Below the pieces are notes generated by a model. The model was given only the letters and a program-made list of their open reading frames with translations, did not search any database and was not told where the DNA came from. Positions 1-8,643 of a DNA stretch of 43,981 nt are shown piece by piece. Origin of the DNA: Flavobacteriaceae bacterium. Its GTDB lineage: Bacteria; Bacteroidota; Bacteroidia; Flavobacteriales; Flavobacteriaceae. The translations under genes were made by a program, and so were the position numbers. Position 1 is the first letter of the stretch. The number at the start of each line of letters is the position of its first letter. The stretch lies in assembly GCA_029252265.1 (NCBI GenBank), contig JAQXBT010000034.1, forward strand, positions 1-43,981, read 5' to 3'.

Positions 1-306
1 TGTAGTTTAGATACACCAAACCCCTTAGAGATTTTACACTCTCAGTAACATTGAATCTTACATTTCACCACACCAGTTCATTGTTCCCCATATGTGATTT
101 ATAGTAAAATCATTTTTGTAACTACCGGTGAAACCTCAACTATTATTTATAATCTACTAACCGATGTCTTTCCCACTAACTAACTTTTGTCCCTCGTGGG
201 TGAAACTCCTCTGAACCCTATGTTGGAGAGAAGGTTACATATATAAGTATAGAAGAAATTGGAAAACGTAAGAAAATGGAGAAAAAAATTAACTTAGTTA
301 ATATAA

Positions 307-330
307 ACTCAGTCTAATACTGGGTTTTAT
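307..330 (+). terminator. Terminator-like hairpin
   Basis: A 7-bp stem (307-313 with 319-325, one G-T pair) with a 5-nt loop is followed by a T-rich tail. It would end a plus-strand transcript entering from before the window. The stem is short and AT-rich, so this is tentative. Confidence 0.4.
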
Positions 331-353
331 TTTGGGTGGTAACCACCCAAAAT
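329..353. repeat. Perfect 11-bp inverted repeat, 3-nt spacer
   Basis: Positions 329-339 are the exact reverse complement of 343-353, around a TAA centre; the core is GGGTGG/CCACCC. No T-run follows on either strand, so it is more likely a protein-binding dyad or RNA structure than a terminator. It lies about 175 bp upstream of the HxlR-type regulator. Confidence 0.55.
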
Positions 354-473
354 TGGATAAAAAAAGAAATGTTAAAAATTATTAACTTTATATAATATTG
401 TATATCAATTACTTAGTAAATATTATTTTCTAAGTTCAAATACTGTCATCCCGACTTAAATATCTGTTAAATA

Positions 474-480
474 AAGGAGG
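474..480 (+). promoter_or_regulatory. Shine-Dalgarno-like AAGGAGG
   Basis: A near-perfect anti-SD complement lies 4 nt before an in-frame TTG at 485 and 46 nt before the preferred ATG at 527. SD sites are rare in this phylum. It may support a 14-residue longer HxlR protein or be chance. Confidence 0.35.
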
Positions 481-526
481 TCTTTTGATAAAAGGGTTAA
501 GTTTGCATACCCCTAAACTTATAAAT

Positions 527-967
527 ATGAAAACCAACAGATCCCAGTGCCCTTTAGTAAGTGTGCTTGACATCGTCGGAGACAAATGGTCGCTTGTTAT
601 TATTAGAGACTTGTTTTTAGGTAAAAAAACATTTACCGAATTCATGAAGTCACCAGAAAAAATTGCTTCAAATATCCTAAGCAACCGCCTGGATCTTTTA
701 ATTGATCATGGCTTGCTTAACGTTGTTAAACTTCCTCACGATCAAAAAACAAAAATATACTATCTCACAAACAAGGGAGTTGATATATATCCTGTCCTTT
801 ATGAAATGATGTTTTGGAGTAATCGAAACTTAGAAAATAAATTTGATTCTACTGGACATACGTTTTTTAAGGACAACAAAGGGGTAACTCCTAAAGTCTC
901 TATTCAAAATACCCAGTCTTTATACATTAGAAATAGAGATAAAATTTTATCTCATAAAGAGCCGTAG
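527..967 (+). CDS. HxlR-family winged-helix transcriptional regulator
   Basis: A DNA-binding regulator of about 146 residues. The start fits the family: HxlR proteins open with a Cys-Pro followed by a D-x-x-G-D-K-W stretch, seen here as CPLVSVLDIVGDKW from residue 8. The early Cys (residue 8) is the position that senses thiol-reactive electrophiles in HypR/QorR-type members. The helix-turn-helix and wing follow (FTEFMKSPEKIASNILSNRL, then the YYLTNKG wing motif). The frame stays open upstream to a TTG at 485 behind an SD-like sequence, so a 160-residue form is possible. The C-terminal 40 residues are polar and extend past the usual domain. Target genes are unknown; the neighbour at 1026 is on the same strand 58 bp downstream. 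Confidence 0.88.
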   Translation: MKTNRSQCPLVSVLDIVGDKWSLVIIRDLFLGKKTFTEFMKSPEKIASNILSNRLDLLIDHGLLNVVKLPHDQKTKIYYLTNKGVDIYPVLYEMMFWSNRNLENKFDSTGHTFFKDNKGVTPKVSIQNTQSLYIRNRDKILSHKEP

Positions 968-1025
968 ATTCATCGGGTTTTATTAAATTGCAATTCACAA
1001 GTATAACCAATTTAATAAAATCAAC

Positions 1026-1934
1026 ATGAAAAAATTACTTTACACGCTTACCTTTTGTTCAAGCTTATTTTTGAGCGCTCAATCTGGAGGCGTCTTTTTA
1101 GGAGAAGGTGAAAACAACGGAAAATCCTTTACAATCGGAGGTGACGAATCCGTAGCAACCGTTTTAAAAATCGCTAAAGACTATAGCGCCAAAGACGCGA
1201 CCGCTATGATGACTAACTACACAGAAGAATTTTCTGAAAAAGCGCTGGGATGGTCTACAAAGTTTTTAGGCTCGATGGAAACCATTACAATGGATCCATA
1301 TTTGATTATTCCAGTAAAAATGGAAGGTTCTGAGGATACAATGGTTTTAACTTGGTCTGTAGAAAATAGAAATTTTAAAGATGGTTCAATAGAAAACTTA
1401 AACCTAATGGAAATTTTCACCACAAATAAGGAAAATAAAGTTTCCTCGTTTGGACAGTGGGTTTACAGAGAAAAAGAAAGTAATTTTGGATTAAATTACG
1501 GTGGAAAATTTATTGGAGATGGCACCTCAGAGTGGTCAGGAAGACCTTTAGTATTCTCAAACAGAGGCGAGGTTGAAGCGATCGAAAAGTTAGTTGTTGA
1601 TTATAACAATATGGATGGAGCAGCCTGTAGCGAAGCGTTTGCAGACGATGCGGTTCTTTTAGACGCAGAAGGAACTAAAACAGTTATGACAAAAGAAGTT
1701 TGGGCTCAAGTTTTTGATGATTTATCAGAAGTTTCATGGAAGGTCTATTCAATAGTCCCTGTGAAAATTCAAAATACAGATCCAGAATCTGGAGTGACTG
1801 TGTTTTCAAAAGAAAAAAGAGTTTCTAAAGACGGAACTGTCTGGGAAAAAGAACTGGTAGAATGGTTCTTTTTTAACATGGATGGGAAAATTTCTAGAGT
1901 CACTCAATATGCAAAAGACCTCACAAAAGAATAA
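1026..1934 (+). CDS. Secreted protein with two tandem NTF2/SnoaL-like domains
   Basis: 302 residues, beginning with a signal peptide (MKKLLYTLTFCSSLFLSAQ). Two similar units follow, at roughly residues 42-155 and 182-300. Each starts with an amphipathic helix, continues with a T/D-rich segment (YTEEFSEKAL; FADDAVLLDAEG) and ends with a beta-rich stretch containing aromatic residues (IFTTNKENKVSSFGQWVYR; WFFFNMDGKISRVTQYAKD). That is the cone-shaped NTF2/SnoaL fold, usually a ligand-binding or small enzyme pocket. The internal duplication suggests a pseudo-dimer in one chain. No catalytic residues can be assigned, and the substrate is unknown. A terminator follows, so it is the last gene of its unit. 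Confidence 0.7.
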   Translation: MKKLLYTLTFCSSLFLSAQSGGVFLGEGENNGKSFTIGGDESVATVLKIAKDYSAKDATAMMTNYTEEFSEKALGWSTKFLGSMETITMDPYLIIPVKMEGSEDTMVLTWSVENRNFKDGSIENLNLMEIFTTNKENKVSSFGQWVYREKESNFGLNYGGKFIGDGTSEWSGRPLVFSNRGEVEAIEKLVVDYNNMDGAACSEAFADDAVLLDAEGTKTVMTKEVWAQVFDDLSEVSWKVYSIVPVKIQNTDPESGVTVFSKEKRVSKDGTVWEKELVEWFFFNMDGKISRVTQYAKDLTKE

Positions 1935-1964
1935 GTGATATAAGTTTTACAAACCTTAAGAGAG

Positions 1965-1991
1965 CCTTGCTATTTTTAGCGGGGTTTTTTT
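1965..1991 (+). terminator. Rho-independent terminator
   Basis: An 8-bp stem (1965-1972 with 1977-1984, two G-T pairs), a TTTT loop and a run of seven T. It ends the transcript of the NTF2-like gene 30 bp after its stop codon. Confidence 0.8.
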
Positions 1992-2082
1992 GGTTTTATT
2001 CGCGAAATCAACATAAATAGTGACTTATAGCAATACAATTTAATTTTTCATTAATTTGCACACTTAATATGCGACCCGATTT

Positions 2083-4113
2083 ATGAAAAATTTCACGCTA
2101 CTTTTATTATTTTTAATCAGTTTCTCTGCGTCCTCTCAGATTTTAAATCCCGTTAAATGGGAATTTGGTTCTGAAAAAATCACCGATACAGAGTATACCC
2201 TTGTTTTTGTTGCAAAAATGGATCCCCATTGGGCGCTTTATTCTCAATTTGTTGAAGAAGGCGGCCCCTTACCAACCCTTTTTTCGTTTGAATCCTCACC
2301 TGGTTTTGAACGTATTGAAACGGTGACGGAATCGGACGCAAATAAAGTCACTCAACACGATCCCGTGTTTGAAATGGTGGTTTCAAAGTTTTACGATAAA
2401 GCAGTTTTTAAACAACGAGTGCGTGTTAAATCATCGGCTTTCACCATGCGTGGGAATATTGACTTCATGACTTGTGATGATTCAAAATGCACCTATAAAC
2501 CCGACAATCCATTCACCTTTGACTATTCCGACGAAACAGGATTTGTAATTGTAGGCGGGACCCCAATGTCCGACTCCGAACTCTCTGAGAATGCCAATCA
2601 AATATTATATGGGATGGCGCCAGGATCTCTGTCAAAAGCGACCGTCAAGTGTAACACTCAATTAAATTCTTTATCTCTAGACATAAAGGCTTCCAGCAAT
2701 TCATTGTGGAAGATTTTTGGTTTAGGATTTCTAGGCGGTTTATTAGCCCTTTTAACGCCTTGTGTATTTCCAATGATCCCCTTAACGGTGAGTTTTTTCA
2801 CCAAAAAAGGGGGGAATGCCAATAAAAAAGGCGGCGTTTCTAAAGCCATTTTATATGGGTTTTTTATTGTCTTGGTGTATGTGGTATTAAGCATTCCATT
2901 TCATCTTTTGGACTCTGTGAATCCCGATATTTTAAATGAAATCTCAACCAATGTTTGGTTGAATGTCATTTTCTTTATCATATTTATATTTTTCGCATTT
3001 TCATTCTTTGGATATTACGAACTAACCCTGCCATCAACCTGGACCAACTCGACTAGTAGGGGTGAAGGTATTGGCGGAATTTTAGGCGTCTTTTTTATGG
3101 CACTAACCTTATCGATCGTGTCCTTTTCATGTACCGGCCCTATTCTTGGATCCCTACTTGCAGGCTCTCTTTCTGCAGATGGAGGTGCTTGGCAGCTCAC
3201 CGCTGGAATGGGTGGTTTTGGAGTGGCTCTTGGCTTACCTTTTGCATTGTTTGCCATGTTTCCAAACATGTTAAAAGCCCTTCCGAAATCAGGCGGATGG
3301 CTCAACACCACAAAAGTAGTTTTAGGATTCTTAGAACTAGCCTTAGCCTTTAAATTTTTATCGAATGCCGATTTAGTGAAACATTGGGGAATCCTTAAAA
3401 TTGAAGTCTTTTTAGGAATCTGGATTCTTGTGTTTGCCGGACTGACCCTCTATGTGTTTGGGAAAATAAAATTCCCGCATGATTCACCTTTAAAAAAACT
3501 GTCTTTTTTCAGAATCAGTTCTGGGTTGCTTGTTTTGGCATTTGTCATCTATTTAGGATCTGGTTTTAAAGTTAATAAAGAAACGCAAACATTCACCCCC
3601 TTAACATTGTTAAGTGGTTTGGCGCCGCCTGTGGGTTATAGTTTTTTATATCCAAATGACTGTCCAAATAACTTTGAATGTTTTAAAGATTTAAAAGAAG
3701 GAGTCGCATATGCTAAAAAAGTTAACAAACCAATTTTACTCGATTTCACAGGGTATGCCTGTGTAAACTGCCGTAAAATGGAAGAACACATCTGGCCCAA
3801 AGCGTCCATCAAACCTTATTTTGAAAACGACTATGTATTGATTTCTCTATATGTAGATGATAAAAAAGAATTGCCTGAAAATCAAAAGTTAACCGTGGAA
3901 CGCCTAGGCGGTGGTGCTCGAGTATTAGAAAATTATGGACATAAATGGTCCCATTTTCAAACCCAATTTTTTAAGTCGAATTCCCAACCCTATTATGTGT
4001 TATTGAGCCCAGATGGCAAAACTATTTTAAATAACCCTGTTGGCTATACGCCAAACGAAGCGGATTATAAAGCTTTTTTGGATTGCGGACTTGAAATTTT
4101 TGAAACCCCTTAA
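2083..4113 (+). CDS. dsbD: DsbD-type thiol:disulfide interchange protein
   Basis: A membrane electron carrier that passes reducing power from cytoplasmic thioredoxin to the periplasm. 676 residues in the three-part DsbD order. A signal peptide and periplasmic alpha domain come first, with a Cys pair at 131 and 136 (CDDSKC). The CcdA-like membrane core starts near residue 210, with its buried Cys pair in LLTPCVFP (Cys227) and FSCTGP. The C-terminal thioredoxin-like gamma domain carries the active site CVNC at 560-563. All three Cys pairs are present, so it should be functional. It likely serves cytochrome c maturation or reduction of periplasmic proteins. Transcribed alone or with the next gene, 68 bp downstream. 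Confidence 0.93.
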   Translation: MKNFTLLLLFLISFSASSQILNPVKWEFGSEKITDTEYTLVFVAKMDPHWALYSQFVEEGGPLPTLFSFESSPGFERIETVTESDANKVTQHDPVFEMVVSKFYDKAVFKQRVRVKSSAFTMRGNIDFMTCDDSKCTYKPDNPFTFDYSDETGFVIVGGTPMSDSELSENANQILYGMAPGSLSKATVKCNTQLNSLSLDIKASSNSLWKIFGLGFLGGLLALLTPCVFPMIPLTVSFFTKKGGNANKKGGVSKAILYGFFIVLVYVVLSIPFHLLDSVNPDILNEISTNVWLNVIFFIIFIFFAFSFFGYYELTLPSTWTNSTSRGEGIGGILGVFFMALTLSIVSFSCTGPILGSLLAGSLSADGGAWQLTAGMGGFGVALGLPFALFAMFPNMLKALPKSGGWLNTTKVVLGFLELALAFKFLSNADLVKHWGILKIEVFLGIWILVFAGLTLYVFGKIKFPHDSPLKKLSFFRISSGLLVLAFVIYLGSGFKVNKETQTFTPLTLLSGLAPPVGYSFLYPNDCPNNFECFKDLKEGVAYAKKVNKPILLDFTGYACVNCRKMEEHIWPKASIKPYFENDYVLISLYVDDKKELPENQKLTVERLGGGARVLENYGHKWSHFQTQFFKSNSQPYYVLLSPDGKTILNNPVGYTPNEADYKAFLDCGLEIFETP

Positions 4114-4151
4114 CTTTCATTCAGCCTGCCGCTATTACTAATTAATTTTAT

Positions 4152-4159
4152 TAACTTTG
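4152..4159 (+). promoter_or_regulatory. -7 element TAACTTTG
   Basis: Matches the Bacteroidota consensus TAnnTTTG exactly, 22 nt before the ATG at 4182. No clear TTTG -33 element is seen at the usual distance. It would give the HupE/UreJ-like gene its own promoter with a leader of about 17 nt. Confidence 0.5.
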
Positions 4160-4181
4160 AAGTCAATATAACAACCAACCT

Positions 4182-4772
4182 ATGCTGGACAGCTTTTTGA
4201 AATTTTTAGAATTAGGACTTTACCATATTGTTAGCTTCAAAAGCTATGACCATATTTTGTTTTTAGTCGTACTTACCGTTCCTTATTTTTTTAGAGATTG
4301 GAAACGACTCTTGTTATTAGTATCATCGTTTACCCTTGGGCACACCCTTAGTTTGTTGTTAGGCGTGTATGATATTATAAATTTAAAAGCGAATGTAACC
4401 GAGTGGTTAATTCCTTTTACAATTATTATTATGGCGATTTACAATGTATTTACTGCGGGTAAATCTTCCAAATACGGCAATCCAGTGATCCTATTTAGTT
4501 TGGTCTTATTTTTTGGATTCATCCATGGATTAGGATTTGCCAATGCGTTTGAATCCCTAGTCAGTTCTAGTGAAAGCACCCTTTTGTCAATTTTAGAATT
4601 TGCGTTAGGAATTGAAGTTGGACAATTTGTAATTGTTTTTTGCATTTTGTTTTTAGGATTCTTAGGGCAAACCATTTTCAGGTTTTCATTGAGAGATTGG
4701 GTCATGGTAATTTCTTCAGTTGTAATTGGGCTAATGCTCCCACTGATATTCAACAGTCCTCTATTTTCTTAA
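4182..4772 (+). CDS. HupE/UreJ-like integral membrane protein
   Basis: 196 residues with about six hydrophobic segments. The motif GLYHIVSFKSYDHILFL near residues 12-28 matches the HupE/UreJ signature G-x-x-H-x-x-x-G-x-D-H, here with Ser-Tyr in place of the Gly before Asp-His. A second His-bearing turn (GFIHGLGFANAF) lies near residues 112-123. HupE/UreJ proteins are linked to nickel or other metal movement, but many homologues in this phylum occur without a hydrogenase or urease, and neither is seen here. The substrate is therefore open. It lies 68 bp after dsbD on the same strand. Confidence 0.75.
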   Translation: MLDSFLKFLELGLYHIVSFKSYDHILFLVVLTVPYFFRDWKRLLLLVSSFTLGHTLSLLLGVYDIINLKANVTEWLIPFTIIIMAIYNVFTAGKSSKYGNPVILFSLVLFFGFIHGLGFANAFESLVSSSESTLLSILEFALGIEVGQFVIVFCILFLGFLGQTIFRFSLRDWVMVISSVVIGLMLPLIFNSPLFS

Positions 4773-4837
4773 TTAATTAATTGTAATTAAATATCGAGTC
4801 GTTTTAGGGCCTTAAAAAAATTAAACACAATCCATTT

Positions 4838-5260
4838 ATGTCGACACAAAAGCAACTTAAATACGACAAAGCTTATCTAAAAATGGCTTTAGAATGGGGG
4901 AAATTATCGTTTTGTAAACGTAAACAAGTTGGTGCGATCATTGTTAAAGATCGTATGATTATTTCAGATGGATATAATGGAACTCCTACGGGTTTTGAAA
5001 ATTTTTGTGAAGACGAAGAAGGGTATACCAAATGGTATGTGTTACATGCCGAGGCAAATGCCATATTAAAGGTTGCATCCTCCACGCAATCGTGTACAGG
5101 CTCCACCTTATATATCACATTGTCGCCATGTCAGAGTTGTAGCAAACTGATTCACCAAGCAGGGATAACTAGAGTAGTTTATTGTGAAGCTTATAAAGAC
5201 CTTTCTGGAGTTGAGTTTTTAGAAAAAGCCGGAATCCAAGTCGAATTACTAACGTTGTGA
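4838..5260 (+). CDS. Deoxycytidylate (dCMP) deaminase family protein
   Basis: A zinc-dependent deaminase of 140 residues, predicted to turn dCMP into dUMP for thymidylate synthesis in the cytoplasm. The zinc site is complete: His70-Ala-Glu72 (HAEANA) with the catalytic Glu, and Pro-Cys98-x-x-Cys101 (SPCQSC). The segment DGYNGTPTGFENFCEDEEG is typical of dCMP deaminases and separates it from cytidine deaminase and TadA. Length matches ComEB-type enzymes. The protease gene starts 4 nt after its stop, so the two are almost certainly co-transcribed. Confidence 0.92.
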   Translation: MSTQKQLKYDKAYLKMALEWGKLSFCKRKQVGAIIVKDRMIISDGYNGTPTGFENFCEDEEGYTKWYVLHAEANAILKVASSTQSCTGSTLYITLSPCQSCSKLIHQAGITRVVYCEAYKDLSGVEFLEKAGIQVELLTL

Positions 5261-5264
5261 TTCC

Positions 5265-6863
5265 ATGTCATTAAACCCAAAACATCTTCCATTTTTGATC
5301 GGAGCCGTGCTGGCGCTAGGAATCTATATCGGGGATAAAGTAAGTGTCAATTCCTCCAATACATTCACAAGAACCAATACAAGTAAACAAAAACTAAACC
5401 GACTTATCGATTATTTAGAATATGAGTATGTGGATCCAGTGGACACAGACAGTATTGTTGAAGGCGTGATCGACCAGGTTTTACAAAATCTTGATCCACA
5501 CTCAACCTATATACCAAAACAAGATTTAGCAGCGGTCACAGAAAATATGAAAGGAGATTTTATTGGAATTGGGGTCAGTTTCTACAGCTATAAGGATACG
5601 ATTGCCGTCATTCGTCCTATAGAAGGTGGGCCAAGTTTTCGTGCCGGAATTATTGCAGGCGACCGTATTTTAATGGCAGATAATGATACGATTCATGGTG
5701 TGTTTTGGAGTCAAGACAAAGTAGTTCAGAAATTAAGAGGAAAAAAAAACTCAAAAGTTCGATTACAAATTAAGCGGGCAGACGTCGATAGTTTATTAGA
5801 TTTCGAAATTACTCGTTCCGAAGTACCCATCAAAAGTGTAGAGTCGTTTTATATGATGAGTTCAACGTTAGGTTATATTAAAATTACTCGTTTTGCTGAA
5901 AGCACGTATTTAGAATTTGAAGACGCAGTCGAGGATTTAATAGCAGCAGGTGCCATAAATTTAGTGTTGGATCTTCGGGATAATTCAGGTGGATTTTTGC
6001 ATATCGCTGAAAAGATCGCCGATGAATTTTTAGAAGATGGTAAACTCATTCTGTTCACTAAAAATAAGTCTAACCAGGTAAACGAAAGCTATGCGACAGA
6101 AATGGGTCGCTTTGAACAAGCATCGGTATATGTGCTAATCAATGAAAACTCTGCATCTGCTAGTGAAATTATTGCAGGAGCACTTCAAGACAATGACAAA
6201 GGAACTATTCTAGGACGCCGTTCTTTTGGGAAAGGATTAGTTCAGCGAGAAATGGATTTAGGCGATGGCAGTGCCATTCGACTGACTACTTCTAGATACT
6301 ATACCCCTACAGGTCGTTCCATACAGCGTTCCTATGCAAACGGCTCAGAAGCGTATTATAATTCCTTCTATCAGCGCTTAGACATTAGTGGTGAAGATAC
6401 GCTACACTCAGATACGACCCCAGATAGTCTTAAGTTCACAACTCCTAAAGGAAAGATCGTTTACGGCGGCGGCGGGATTATTCCGGATATTTATGTGCCT
6501 CAAAACAGCGACTTCAATAGTGATCTTGTCGCGTTTTTAAGGGTTGCAGGCCTTATGGACTTTTTTGTTTTTGAGCACTTAGATAAACAACGTTCACACT
6601 ATGCGTCGTTTTCTGAATCTCAGTTTTTGAGTACCTTTGAAATTTCAGATTTAGTTTATCAGCAATTTGTAACTTATTTTATAGAGGCTTCAAAACTAGA
6701 CGCTAAGGCTTTAAGTGCGTATGAAATACCTATTAAAACACTGTTGAAATCTGCATTTTCAAAACAGCTTTTTGGAGATAATACTGCGGCAAAAGTAGTG
6801 AGTCCTACTGACCCAATGCTCACCAAAGTGATGGATTTAGAAGCAGACCTAATACCAAATTAA
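5265..6863 (+). CDS. S41-family C-terminal processing peptidase
   Basis: A periplasmic serine protease of 532 residues. A hydrophobic N-terminal segment (residues 5-22) should act as signal anchor. A PDZ domain follows at about 85-170 (FIGIGVSF ... GPSFRAGIIAGDRIL) and then the S41 core. The Ser-Lys dyad is readable: Ser298 in NSASASE and Lys323 in RSFGKG, 25 residues apart as in E. coli Prc, with Gln327 after it. It probably trims or degrades envelope proteins. It starts 4 nt after the dCMP deaminase gene, and its stop codon overlaps by 4 bp the end of the convergent small gene. Confidence 0.93.
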   Translation: MSLNPKHLPFLIGAVLALGIYIGDKVSVNSSNTFTRTNTSKQKLNRLIDYLEYEYVDPVDTDSIVEGVIDQVLQNLDPHSTYIPKQDLAAVTENMKGDFIGIGVSFYSYKDTIAVIRPIEGGPSFRAGIIAGDRILMADNDTIHGVFWSQDKVVQKLRGKKNSKVRLQIKRADVDSLLDFEITRSEVPIKSVESFYMMSSTLGYIKITRFAESTYLEFEDAVEDLIAAGAINLVLDLRDNSGGFLHIAEKIADEFLEDGKLILFTKNKSNQVNESYATEMGRFEQASVYVLINENSASASEIIAGALQDNDKGTILGRRSFGKGLVQREMDLGDGSAIRLTTSRYYTPTGRSIQRSYANGSEAYYNSFYQRLDISGEDTLHSDTTPDSLKFTTPKGKIVYGGGGIIPDIYVPQNSDFNSDLVAFLRVAGLMDFFVFEHLDKQRSHYASFSESQFLSTFEISDLVYQQFVTYFIEASKLDAKALSAYEIPIKTLLKSAFSKQLFGDNTAAKVVSPTDPMLTKVMDLEADLIPN

Positions 6864-7063
6864 GATTTTTCTTTCACTGTGCGATCGATCTTTTTAACCA
6901 CTCGAAGGATGGTTAAAATTAGAATGGCACACCCTGCTGAGATAGCGGTGATGATGGCCGTATAGCTGTCGTTTTCAAACGGCGTATCAAAATCAATTTT
7001 AGTGCAATTAAACACAATTATTCCAAGCGCCAGTACTGATAGTAAATAAGTTAAGAATCGCAT
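6860..7063 (-). CDS. Small membrane protein, two TM segments
   Basis: 67 residues with two hydrophobic helices (about residues 3-20 and 35-56) and a basic, charged tail (RVVKKIDRTVKEKS), so the C terminus is probably cytoplasmic. No family recognised. It follows the MarC-family gene by 2 bp on the same strand and is probably co-transcribed with it. Its last bases overlap the stop of the convergent protease gene. Coding is supported by the tight spacing and a clean two-helix pattern, not by homology. Confidence 0.6.
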   Translation of the reverse strand: MRFLTYLLSVLALGIIVFNCTKIDFDTPFENDSYTAIITAISAGCAILILTILRVVKKIDRTVKEKS

Positions 7064-7065
7064 AT

Positions 7066-7644
7066 CTATAATAAAAATTTAATATTAGAAGTAAATAGTT
7101 TCACAGCAATTGCTAAAAGTACAACCCCAAATATTTTTCGGATAATATTAATCCCATTTTGACCAATGAAACGCTCGATGCGCGATGAGGTCTTTAGTAC
7201 TATATAAATCACAAACACATTAACAATCACTGCAATAATGATGTTTTCTGTATGAAATTCAGATTTTAAGGAAAGGAGAGTCGTCAAACTTCCAGGGCCA
7301 GCAATTAACGGAAATGCCAATGGAAATATAGAGGCATTCATACTCGCCCCTTCTTCTTGTTTATATAAAGTGATTCCGAGAATCATTTCAAGTGCGATAA
7401 AAAATAGAATAAACGCACCAGCCACGGCAAAAGAATGCACATCAATGCCAACAAGTTTGAGAATACTATCTCCAAGAAATAGAAATAGAATCATAATGAT
7501 TCCCGCAATTACCGAAGCTTTTTCACTTTGAATGTGTCCTGCTTTTTTACGTAAATCAATAATAATTGGAATGTTTCCTACGATGTCAATTACCGCAAAA
7601 AGGACCATAAATGCCGTTAAAATTTCTTTAAAATCCAAAGCCAT
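7066..7644 (-). CDS. MarC-family integral membrane protein (UPF0056)
   Basis: 192 residues, about six membrane segments. Family features are visible: the opening FMVLFAVIDIVGNIPI, and PLAFPLIAGPGSLTTLLSL in the middle, which is the family's most conserved stretch. MarC proteins are widespread inner-membrane proteins of unproven function; the old link to multiple antibiotic resistance has been withdrawn. It is first of a two-gene unit with the small membrane protein 2 bp downstream. It diverges from the DUF3109 gene across a 109-bp spacer. Confidence 0.9.
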   Translation of the reverse strand: MALDFKEILTAFMVLFAVIDIVGNIPIIIDLRKKAGHIQSEKASVIAGIIMILFLFLGDSILKLVGIDVHSFAVAGAFILFFIALEMILGITLYKQEEGASMNASIFPLAFPLIAGPGSLTTLLSLKSEFHTENIIIAVIVNVFVIYIVLKTSSRIERFIGQNGINIIRKIFGVVLLAIAVKLFTSNIKFLL

Positions 7645-7718
7645 GATTACAAATTATATTTATGCAAAGTTGAAAAAAAAAATGATATTCACAAGTTTAT
7701 TTTGAGCGATTATTTACG

Positions 7719-7749
7719 TTTAAAATGTTCACAATTAACAGTATATTTG
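7719..7749 (+). promoter_or_regulatory. Promoter TTTA-N19-TATATTTG
   Basis: The -7 element (7742-7749) is a perfect TAnnTTTG, with a TTTG-like -33 (7719-7722) at 19 nt. The ATG at 7754 lies 5 nt past the final G, where transcription should begin, so the mRNA may be leaderless. Confidence 0.65.
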
Positions 7750-7753
7750 TCAC

Positions 7754-8320
7754 ATGTTTCAAATAGGAAAAACCATAGTGTCTGAGGATATTATCGAGAA
7801 AGATTTTATCTGTAATCTGAGTGCCTGCAAAGGCGCTTGTTGCATTGATGGTGATGCTGGAGCCCCGCTAGAACCTAACGAAGCGACCAGATTAAAGGAC
7901 ATCTACCCAATTATAAAACCTTACCTCAGACAAATAAGTATCGATGCGATTGAAGCGCAAGGCACCCATGTTGTTACCCAAGATGGAGAGCTTGAAACGC
8001 CTTTAATTAATGGTGCCGATTGTGCCTATGTTATTTTTGATGAAAAACAAACCGCTTTGTGTGCAATTGAAGAAGCATACAATCAAGGCGAAGTCGATTG
8101 GAAAAAACCAGTCTCTTGTCATTTATATCCTGTTCGTGTAAAAGACTATACGGAGTTTTCTGCGGTCAATTATGACCATTGGGAAATTTGTGATGACGCC
8201 TGTTCGTTAGGCAAAGAACTTCAAGTTCCTGTCTATAAATTTGTAAAAGAGGCCCTCATCCGCAAGTTCGGCGCCGATTGGTATGCTGAGTTAGAACAAG
8301 TAGCACAAAAACACAAGTAA
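7754..8320 (+). CDS. DUF3109 Cys-rich (YkgJ-like) protein
   Basis: 188 residues. Cys20, 25, 29 and 30 (CNLSACKGACC) open a Cys-rich fold, followed by Cys in ADCAYV, ALCAIEEAY, SCHLYPVR and EICDDAC. The pattern matches DUF3109/YkgJ proteins, thought to bind zinc or an iron-sulfur centre; the function is unknown. The start is set by the family opening MFQIGKTIVS. No signal peptide, so probably cytoplasmic. Monocistronic: 323 bp separate it from nrdB. Confidence 0.87.
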   Translation: MFQIGKTIVSEDIIEKDFICNLSACKGACCIDGDAGAPLEPNEATRLKDIYPIIKPYLRQISIDAIEAQGTHVVTQDGELETPLINGADCAYVIFDEKQTALCAIEEAYNQGEVDWKKPVSCHLYPVRVKDYTEFSAVNYDHWEICDDACSLGKELQVPVYKFVKEALIRKFGADWYAELEQVAQKHK

Positions 8321-8643
8321 AATCCTATTAACATCATACCTAAGAAAGAGACCGGAAAATGGAATCACTTTTTGTGTTGATTTTTCAATTTCATAAAAAT
8401 TCTTGTTTTTAATTAGCCTTACTGCTTCATTTTACCCTAAGAGAGAGAGATGGGTTAAGCATCTGTTTAATAAGGTATTATGTTAGAAGTGTTTAAAATT
8501 TATTGTAGGAAAAAAGCTACTCGTTGTTAAAAACTCATAGGCAATGTTTATAAAAATGACTTTCATTTAACCCAACAATTTTAAATCTTTGTTAACCACT
8601 TAAACGTGTATTTTTTTAATTCAAAATTTAATTTTTCATTTAG
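8321..8643 (+). promoter_or_regulatory. Long upstream region of nrdB with candidate promoter
   Basis: No gene is visible in these 323 bases. A candidate promoter is TTTG at 8588-8591, a 17-nt spacer, and TATTTTTT at 8609-8616 (one mismatch to TAnnTTTG), 27 nt before the nrdB start. The remaining 260 bases upstream of it may carry regulatory sites. I could not identify NrdR boxes or a known riboswitch. Confidence 0.4.

Larger units (their letters stand above)
1..526. other. Left-edge region without a recognised gene
   Basis: No convincing coding frame was found: the open frames on both strands are short and resemble no family I know. The stretch holds two hairpins (307-330 and 329-353), a 6-bp inverted repeat ACTTAG/CTAAGT at 411-416 and 430-435, and a Shine-Dalgarno-like AAGGAGG at 474-480. 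The first 290 bases could be the decayed end of a gene lying outside the window, but nothing in them proves it. Confidence 0.4.

Noticed and set aside
8321-8643. A riboswitch or NrdR boxes upstream of nrdB
   Set aside because: No conserved riboswitch core and no pair of NrdR-like 16-mers could be recognised; only a promoter is supported.
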